Assembly (NCBI GenBank): GCA_023430465.1
Contig: JAEZAM010000037.1
Coordinates: 1 to 11,102 of the forward strand
Source: Bacteroidota bacterium
GTDB lineage: Bacteria; Bacteroidota; Bacteroidia; Chitinophagales; Chitinophagaceae
DNA length: 11,102 nucleotides
Direction: 5' to 3'
Shown here: positions 6,376 to 11,102 of the stretch, piece by piece
Layout: the number at the start of each line of letters is the position of its first letter
How positions within the stretch are numbered: the first letter of the stretch is position 1
Position numbers and translations under genes: made by a program
The notes under the pieces: generated by a model
The model's database searches: none
The model's input: the letters and a program-made list of their open reading frames with translations, nothing else
Told to the model about the DNA's origin: nothing

Positions 6376-7662
6376 ATGAAAAAGTTGTTCTTAGTAATGT
6401 TAACCGTGCTCCCGCGACTGTTTGTGCTTGGCCAGTCGACCGGTAGTGATGGTGCTGTAGTGGTTACCCCGCCAGTTCGGTTGGCTGCCGGGGAGTCGAC
6501 CACCAATTTCATTCCCGAAACGGTGGGGCCTCTTTGTGCGGTACGATCTGTAAAGGGAGATAAAGATTTTTCGGGGAATGGTCCAATCATCTCCTCTTCA
6601 GTGACCCTGTCATATACGGCAAATACGGTCGTGGCTACATTGACCCTCCATGCAAAAGAAACGAAAGGGGACATGACAGAAATAAAGAACTCGCTGAAGA
6701 AGGTGATCTATACTGCACCCGAAGGATACCAGGTTACCGGGATACTTAGCGGTAAGTCTGCGACGGTTCAATATGTCTCCGATGCTTCTTTTCAGTCCTT
6801 TAAACCCGGTGAATTGAAAACCCGGGTAAAGAATAGCAAAACCAGCGCTGTTATTGACAGGAACGATGGACTCGTGGCAGAGTGGCTGATAACGGGCGAT
6901 ACCAATGGCGACGATATCGGCCCCGATTGTAATGAGAATACAAGGGTAAGTGTTCGAATGAATGCAGTGCGGATCAAGCTCAAAAAATTGGTAAGCCCGA
7001 ACGAACTTAAACCCGCCACTGAGAACAACATCGGTACCACTATCAACCTGGAAGATATCAATGAATGGCTTTGCCCGAACAAGCTGGTCAGGGGCGACCG
7101 CGAATTCGACGGGCATGGCCCAAAAGTGAAATGCGAAGTAAAGTTACGGATCGGACCCCGCGGAGCATCCCTGCTGGCGGATATCAGCTTTTCAGCCATT
7201 GAGACGGTTCATGACTGGAGCACTACCGAGGGCAAATGGACAAAGACAGTCTATGAAGCTCCCTCCGGGAAAAAGATCACCGCCATTCTCTCCGATAAAG
7301 CATCAAGGACTCAGTTCATCAGTCCTCCGGGAGGCTTCCAGTTCCTGGCGCCCGGAGCAGACGTAGCCAGGGTGCTCTACACGTTCCTGGATAATACCGA
7401 TGTAAAATCCGCGGTGTTGAAAGCTTTCGGCTACGGACCAGAAGATAAATCGGCACTGTCAGCGCTGGTCAAAGGAACCATTGACAATGGCAATACCGTC
7501 GTCCAGGTTCCGCCTACTGAAGGTACACTTGTGAAATTCTTTCACATTGTTGGCGATACCGGCGGTCCCGACATCAGCGATGATACCAATTGCAACGACG
7601 ACACCAGGATCGTAAAGCTCGAGTTCTTTCCGGTAAAAGTAAAAATGGCTGACGTCCGCTGA
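6376..7662 (+). CDS. Secreted protein with two homologous halves, function unknown
   Basis: The 428-residue product has a signal peptide (residues 1-20, ending VLGQ) and two related domains, about 54-205 and 233-423. Each opens with a Cys (54, 233) and a Gly/Asp motif: GDKDFSGNGP (61-70) against GDREFDGHGP (240-249). Each continues with a Tyr-x-AP-x-G segment (VIYTAPEGYQVTGILS against TVYEAPSGKKITAILS) and ends in an acidic loop: GDTNGDDIGPDCNENTR (174-190) against GDTGGPDISDDTNCNDDTR (393-411). The predicted fold is beta-rich. Asp/Asn-rich loops of this kind often bind calcium in exported proteins, but this is inference. The second half carries about 37 extra residues before the acidic loop. 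I know no named family. It is the last gene of the exported-protein unit, 33 bases after the preceding gene and just before a strong terminator. Confidence 0.85.
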   Translation: MKKLFLVMLTVLPRLFVLGQSTGSDGAVVVTPPVRLAAGESTTNFIPETVGPLCAVRSVKGDKDFSGNGPIISSSVTLSYTANTVVATLTLHAKETKGDMTEIKNSLKKVIYTAPEGYQVTGILSGKSATVQYVSDASFQSFKPGELKTRVKNSKTSAVIDRNDGLVAEWLITGDTNGDDIGPDCNENTRVSVRMNAVRIKLKKLVSPNELKPATENNIGTTINLEDINEWLCPNKLVRGDREFDGHGPKVKCEVKLRIGPRGASLLADISFSAIETVHDWSTTEGKWTKTVYEAPSGKKITAILSDKASRTQFISPPGGFQFLAPGADVARVLYTFLDNTDVKSAVLKAFGYGPEDKSALSALVKGTIDNGNTVVQVPPTEGTLVKFFHIVGDTGGPDISDDTNCNDDTRIVKLEFFPVKVKMADVR

Positions 7663-7677
7663 TATACCTGCCCAGTC

Positions 7678-7711
7678 AAAAAAAGCCATCTCCCGGGGAT
7701 GGCTTTTTTTT
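7678..7711 (+). terminator. Rho-independent terminator of the exported-protein unit
   Basis: Arms GCCATC (7685-7690) and GATGGC (7698-7703) pair perfectly around a 7-base loop, followed by eight T (7704-7711). Seven A (7678-7684) precede the stem, so the stem can extend by A-U pairs and the structure could also act on transcripts from the other strand. It begins 15 bases after the stop of the 6376-7662 gene and separates that unit from the Nudix gene. Confidence 0.9.
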
Positions 7712-7796
7712 GACAACAACTGTAAATATGGCGAGCGGTTCTGATTTGATTGTTCGAAATGAATACCTTCAGCCTTCATCCATAATTATAAAGAAT

Positions 7797-8384
7797 ATGC
7801 CTGGTGAAAGTTTCAGGATCATCAAAGAAGAAATATTATCCAATAACTGGTACACGCTCAAGAAGCTTACCTATGAACAAACGAGGAAAGACGGAACCGT
7901 GGAAGTGCAGGTACGCGAGGCCTATGATCGCGGAAATGGAGCGGTGATACTGCTTTATAACACAAAGGAACGTACCGTTGTGTTAACCCGACAGTTTCGC
8001 CTGCCCACGTATATTAACGGCAACCCGGAAGGATATCTCATTGAAGCGTGCGCCGGCTTGCTTGATGCCGACAACCCGGAAGATTGTATCCGGCGTGAAA
8101 CTGAGGAAGAAACCGGGTACAAGGTGTCTGAAGTCCAAAAAGTGTTCGAAGCTTATATGTCACCCGGATCTGTAACAGAGATACTTCACTTTTTCATTGC
8201 CGAATACACCAGTGAAATGAAAACCAGCGAAGGCGGTGGCCTGGCGCATGAACAGGAAAATATCGAGGTATTGGAAACAGGATTTGATCGCGCGATGGAA
8301 ATGATTCAGACCGCCGAGATCCGGGATGCCAAGACCATCATGCTGCTGCAATACCTGCAACTACATGACATCCTCCGGAAATAA
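7797..8384 (+). CDS. nudK: Nudix hydrolase, NudK-type (GDP-mannose pyrophosphatase-like)
   Basis: From the ATG at 7797 the product is 195 residues, close to the 191 of E. coli NudK, and much of it follows that protein as I recall it: ILSNNWYTL near the start, then YDRGNGAVILLYNT (43-56), IEACAGLLD (82-90), YMSPGSVTE and HFFIAEY. The Nudix box spans Gly87-Tyr108 and contains RETEEETGY; the Gly-to-first-Glu spacing is two residues longer than the generic consensus, as in NudK. Family members cleave GDP-mannose and related nucleotide sugars to GMP and the sugar 1-phosphate, with Mg2+, in the cytoplasm. The frame is open upstream to a TTG at 7710, inside the terminator, and has an ATG at 7728; neither is favoured, because family similarity begins just after 7797. 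No convincing promoter was found in 7712-7796. The substrate could also be ADP-ribose or another nucleotide sugar. Confidence 0.9.
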   Translation: MPGESFRIIKEEILSNNWYTLKKLTYEQTRKDGTVEVQVREAYDRGNGAVILLYNTKERTVVLTRQFRLPTYINGNPEGYLIEACAGLLDADNPEDCIRRETEEETGYKVSEVQKVFEAYMSPGSVTEILHFFIAEYTSEMKTSEGGGLAHEQENIEVLETGFDRAMEMIQTAEIRDAKTIMLLQYLQLHDILRK

Positions 8385-8400
8385 AATCGACAACGGCCTT

Positions 8401-10815
8401 TTACTTCAAAACATCAACTTCCACGTAGCTGGATGTTGCACCACCATGATACAGTTTCTGGGTTGCTTTGATAAAGTCTGAACTTTTTGCTTTGTAAATA
8501 TTGGGGACAAACTTTTGCGGATTCATATCAATAAGTGGATACCAACTGCTTTGCACCTGGATCATTATGCGGTGTCCTTTCCGAAAAGTATGCAGTACAT
8601 CCGGCAACTGGAATGATATTGTTTCTATTTTTCCCGGTACCAGGGGTTCTGCCTTTTCGAATGATCTGCGCCAGCGGCTTCGCATCACCTCACCCCGCAC
8701 GAGCTGCTGATAGCCACTCAGGGTGACACCCTTTGGTGTATGTGGTGTATTGGGTTCATCATCCGGGTATACATCTACCAGTTTCACCACCCAATCCGCA
8801 TCTGTACCGGTGGAGCTGACATGCAGCTTTACGCGAATCTCACCACCGATCGTGAGGTCGTCGGTCAACACAGGTGTTTCAAACACCAATACATCCGGGC
8901 GGGAAGAAACGAACCGCTGGTCTTCGCTCATATAATTGCGTGGAGTAGTCCCCAGGGATCCTGCAATGTCCGCCGTATAGGGCACAGGTTTCGCGGGATC
9001 ACTGATATAACCGGAGTGTCCGGACCTGGCGGGCTGCTGAAGAGAAACCTTCCCATTCTCCTGGAAATACAGCCGCTGCCTCGAAACATTTGGCGCAGGC
9101 CAGCTCGTGAACGTCTCCCAGGATTTTTTTCCGGTGTTAAACATATAAGCTTCCGGCAAACCGGCTTCTCCACTACCACTACCTTTCAGAAAATGACGGA
9201 AAAAAGGAGTTTCAATCTTCTCCTGGTAAAAGCTCGACAGGCTGTCACCAAAATAAAGCTGGTGATGCATCTGCTTTCCTGTTTCATACGACCAGTCGCC
9301 ATGCCCGAACGGCCCCATCACGAGTGTGTTGTACGTTCCCTTATTCGCCTGTTCAATTCTCTTGTAGGTTGTCAGTGTTCCATAAAGATCCTCTGCATCG
9401 AACCAGCCGCCCACCACCAGGAAAGCAGGTTTGAGATTAACAAGGTGATCGGTGATGCGCCTTGATTTCCAAAACTTATCATAGTCAGGGTGATCAACGA
9501 TCTCCTGCCAAAGCTGGTTATTTTTCAACAGGCTGTCACCAGCGGCCGACAATGGCCCAAGGCGTCTGAAAAAATTATATCCGTCTGCAGTGCCGGTCTG
9601 CATCTCATTGTACCATGGCCGGTCGGTTGGCTCCTTACGTGCTTCACCAACGATCGGGAAAAACGGAAAATAGGCCTGTGTGAAAGCCCCGTTGTGATGA
9701 AAATCATCAAAAAAATAATCTGCCACCGGTGCCTGTGGTGACACTGCCTTCAGCGCCGGGTGCGCATCGATGGAGCCGGCCGATACATAGAAACCGGGAT
9801 AGGATATACCCCACATGCCCACGCGGCCGTTGGTATGTTGCAGGTTTTTCAACAGCCAGTCAATCGTATCCCAGGCATCCGAACTCTCGTCTACGTCGTT
9901 CTTCGACTTTTTGTTGGATATGTGTGGCGTCATGTTGGTAAACGTTCCTTCGCTCTTAAACCTGCCACGCACATCCTGGTGCACGAAAATATACTTGTCA
10001 GCGGCCATATAAGGATTGGGCGCAATGCCATGTGGATAGTTGTCCTTACCGTAAGGGCCAACGCTGTACGTTGTTCTTCTCAGCATCACGGGATATCTGC
10101 GGGCCGAAGACGCGTCCTTAGGAACATAGACGGCTGTGAACAATTTTATCCCATCACGCATGGGGATCATGTATTCAAACTTGTCGTAGTGTTCGCGGGC
10201 GTATGCACCAGCTTTCATAAAACTTACAGGGGCGACATCATCATGTCCAAAGCCGGTTATACTCAACGCTGCAGTGCCACGATAGGCTGAAAAGTTGTTT
10301 TGGTTAAGTATAAATCCCGGCGATGGCTTGCCCAGGACCCAGCCTGTTGGCAGAGTACCCGTAAATCCTTCCTCAAAGCCGCCATTGTCAAGCCGGACTT
10401 GTGTCCATTTTCCGGGACTCAGTTCTATTTCAAGTTGAACGTTATCGTAGAACGCAGTTCCGTTGCCCATGCAGGTCAGGCCCAGGTTGATCATCGCTGC
10501 ATCGTTGTCAAGGCTGCCTTCCAGTTTTCGGATTGTCCAGGAAGTGTCGGAGACTGGTTGATCACCTCCATGGTTGAAGTATCCCCATTCACCAGATGCG
10601 CGTGTCACCTGCGCCGCGGCCATGGCGAGTACGACGGGCGAGCCATCTGTTTTCATCGCAACAGTGTAGCGGAATTTGTTACCCGCATATTCCTTCACCG
10701 GCACGGGTAAATTGATCCCTGTCCAGTTGTCCTGTGCGAGAGTACTTATTGAAATGCCCGTCAGTACAATAAACAAAACTGTCCGGCAAAAGCGTTGTTT
10801 GGCAAAGTTTCTCAT
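8401..10815 (-). CDS. Secreted CocE/NonD-family (peptidase S15-like) serine hydrolase
   Basis: The 804-residue product has a signal peptide (residues 1-28, ending STLAQ). Residues about 30-190 are a beta-rich accessory region. The alpha/beta-hydrolase domain runs from about 208 to 540 and opens with 'MIPMRDGIKLFTAVYVPKD'. The catalytic triad is readable: Ser338 in GISYPG, Asp473 in GGWFDAEDLYG and His505 in GPFGHGDW; Tyr250 (RTTYS) is the likely oxyanion-hole tyrosine. Residues about 545-803 match the C-terminal jelly-roll of the X-Pro dipeptidyl-peptidase/CocE family. Members include cocaine esterase, glutaryl-7-ACA acylase and alpha-amino-ester hydrolases, so the enzyme probably hydrolyses ester or amide bonds in the periplasm or outside the cell; the substrate cannot be read from the sequence. 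It is convergent with the Nudix gene, with only 16 bases between the stops, and no clear terminator lies between them. Confidence 0.92.
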   Translation of the reverse strand: MRNFAKQRFCRTVLFIVLTGISISTLAQDNWTGINLPVPVKEYAGNKFRYTVAMKTDGSPVVLAMAAAQVTRASGEWGYFNHGGDQPVSDTSWTIRKLEGSLDNDAAMINLGLTCMGNGTAFYDNVQLEIELSPGKWTQVRLDNGGFEEGFTGTLPTGWVLGKPSPGFILNQNNFSAYRGTAALSITGFGHDDVAPVSFMKAGAYAREHYDKFEYMIPMRDGIKLFTAVYVPKDASSARRYPVMLRRTTYSVGPYGKDNYPHGIAPNPYMAADKYIFVHQDVRGRFKSEGTFTNMTPHISNKKSKNDVDESSDAWDTIDWLLKNLQHTNGRVGMWGISYPGFYVSAGSIDAHPALKAVSPQAPVADYFFDDFHHNGAFTQAYFPFFPIVGEARKEPTDRPWYNEMQTGTADGYNFFRRLGPLSAAGDSLLKNNQLWQEIVDHPDYDKFWKSRRITDHLVNLKPAFLVVGGWFDAEDLYGTLTTYKRIEQANKGTYNTLVMGPFGHGDWSYETGKQMHHQLYFGDSLSSFYQEKIETPFFRHFLKGSGSGEAGLPEAYMFNTGKKSWETFTSWPAPNVSRQRLYFQENGKVSLQQPARSGHSGYISDPAKPVPYTADIAGSLGTTPRNYMSEDQRFVSSRPDVLVFETPVLTDDLTIGGEIRVKLHVSSTGTDADWVVKLVDVYPDDEPNTPHTPKGVTLSGYQQLVRGEVMRSRWRRSFEKAEPLVPGKIETISFQLPDVLHTFRKGHRIMIQVQSSWYPLIDMNPQKFVPNIYKAKSSDFIKATQKLYHGGATSSYVEVDVLK

Positions 10816-10892
10816 TTGCCTAAACTAACGATTCGAACCCTCAGGGCAAGGTTAAATGCGATGAACTGTAGAATCCGGCCTGCGAAGCGCAA

Positions 10893-10980
10893 ATCCAGCA
10901 TCCCGGCACGCAATCCCGAAGGATCGGGATGAGACTTCGGGAGCAAAGCGAGCAGAGAGCGCAATGCATCACTCATCCAG
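10893..10980. repeat. Degenerate intergenic repeat, copy A
   Basis: Copy A shares a 21-base identical block (10893-10913, equal to 10989-11009) and a second block of 37 bases (10944-10980) with copy B, in which 33 positions match. Between the blocks copy A carries a 30-base insert with strong inverted repeats. The block contains the words CAAAGCG, GAGCGCAA and ATCCAG. Read on the minus strand it resembles TTTGCGCTC-type intergenic repeats that I recall from Chitinophagaceae genomes; that recollection is not verified here. Confidence 0.7.
10913..10942. repeat. Two mutually exclusive inverted repeats within repeat copy A
   Basis: ATCCCGA (10913-10919) pairs with TCGGGAT (10924-10930) around the loop AGGA. 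The same left arm, as TCCCGAAG (10914-10921), pairs with CTTCGGGA (10935-10942) over 8 bases. Only one of these stems can form at a time. No T-run follows on either strand, so a terminator is not indicated. Confidence 0.6.
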
Positions 10981-10988
10981 CCCCAGCC

Positions 10989-11051
10989 ATCCAGCATCCC
11001 GGCACGCAAAGCCACAAAGCGAGCAAAGAGCGCAAAGCATCGCTCACCCAG
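10989..11051. repeat. Degenerate intergenic repeat, copy B
   Basis: Copy B has the same two blocks as copy A (10989-11009 and 11015-11051) but with only 5 bases between them, so it lacks the hairpin insert. The 37-base block differs from copy A at four positions. Confidence 0.7.
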
Positions 11052-11098
11052 CATCCAGCCATCCAGCATCCAGTTTATCCCGCATCCAGCATCCAGTC
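11052..11098. repeat. Short ATCCAG tandem-like repeat at the window edge
   Basis: ATCCAG occurs at 11053, 11061, 11068, 11084 and 11091, spaced by 7, 8 or 16 bases, after isolated occurrences at 10893, 10975 and 10989. The array may continue beyond the window. It holds no credible gene; an 85-codon open frame on the minus strand across 10812-11069 is made of repeat sequence. Confidence 0.7.
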
Positions 11099-11102
11099 CC
11101 CA

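Noticed and set aside
7710..7796. Longer Nudix protein starting from TTG 7710 or ATG 7728.
   Set aside because: The TTG lies in the terminator T-run, and family similarity starts only after the ATG at 7797.
8740..9465. 241-codon plus-strand open frame, and several similar ones, opposite the hydrolase gene.
   Set aside because: They lie wholly within the well-supported minus-strand gene with its complete catalytic triad, and their translations show no recognisable domains.
10820..10850. Bacteroidota-like promoter for the hydrolase gene: CTTG, 19 bases, TAGTTTAG on the minus strand.
   Set aside because: Each box has one mismatch to TTTG/TAnnTTTG and the spacing is right, but the second box ends 4 bases before the ATG, which would put the transcript start at or past the start codon.
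10812..11069. 85-codon open frame on the minus strand upstream of the hydrolase gene.
   Set aside because: The translation repeats the words LDGW, ALFA and AGMLD and is simply the intergenic repeat read through; there is no sign of a real protein.

Overview
The window looks like chromosomal DNA from a Bacteroidota bacterium, most likely of the Chitinophagaceae type. This rests on a sensor kinase with a periplasmic TPR region, weak Shine-Dalgarno signals, many secreted proteins and lipoproteins of unknown function, and an intergenic repeat rich in ATCCAG units. No RNA genes, CRISPR arrays, transposases or phage genes were seen.

Layout. (1) 8-490 encodes a four-helix membrane protein. (2) 609-4228 is a probable three-gene unit: a lipoprotein with a DUF4352-like domain, a TPR/coiled-coil sensor histidine kinase (start set at 1297) and a NarL/LuxR-type response regulator (start set at 3593). 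(3) 4296-7662 is a tight run of four exported-protein genes: a DUF3108-like/TapB-like lipoprotein, a small protein with a C-terminal membrane anchor, a six-cysteine secreted protein, and a 428-residue secreted protein built from two homologous halves. The run ends at a strong intrinsic terminator (7678-7711). (4) 7797-8384 is a NudK-type Nudix hydrolase. (5) 8401-10815 on the minus strand is an 804-residue secreted CocE/S15-family serine hydrolase, convergent with the Nudix gene. (6) 10816-11102 holds no credible gene and consists largely of degenerate repeats and hairpins.

The most interesting reading is that regions 2 and 3 form one signalling and effector module. A near-palindromic motif, ACATnATCATGTAGC, lies 40-50 bases before the first gene of the kinase unit and again 40-50 bases before the first gene of the exported-protein unit, and was noticed nowhere else in the window. 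It is a candidate operator for the encoded regulator, which would then control its own unit and a set of envelope proteins of unknown function. The genes and the motif are visible in the sequence; the regulatory link is inference. The Nudix and hydrolase genes appear unrelated to this module.
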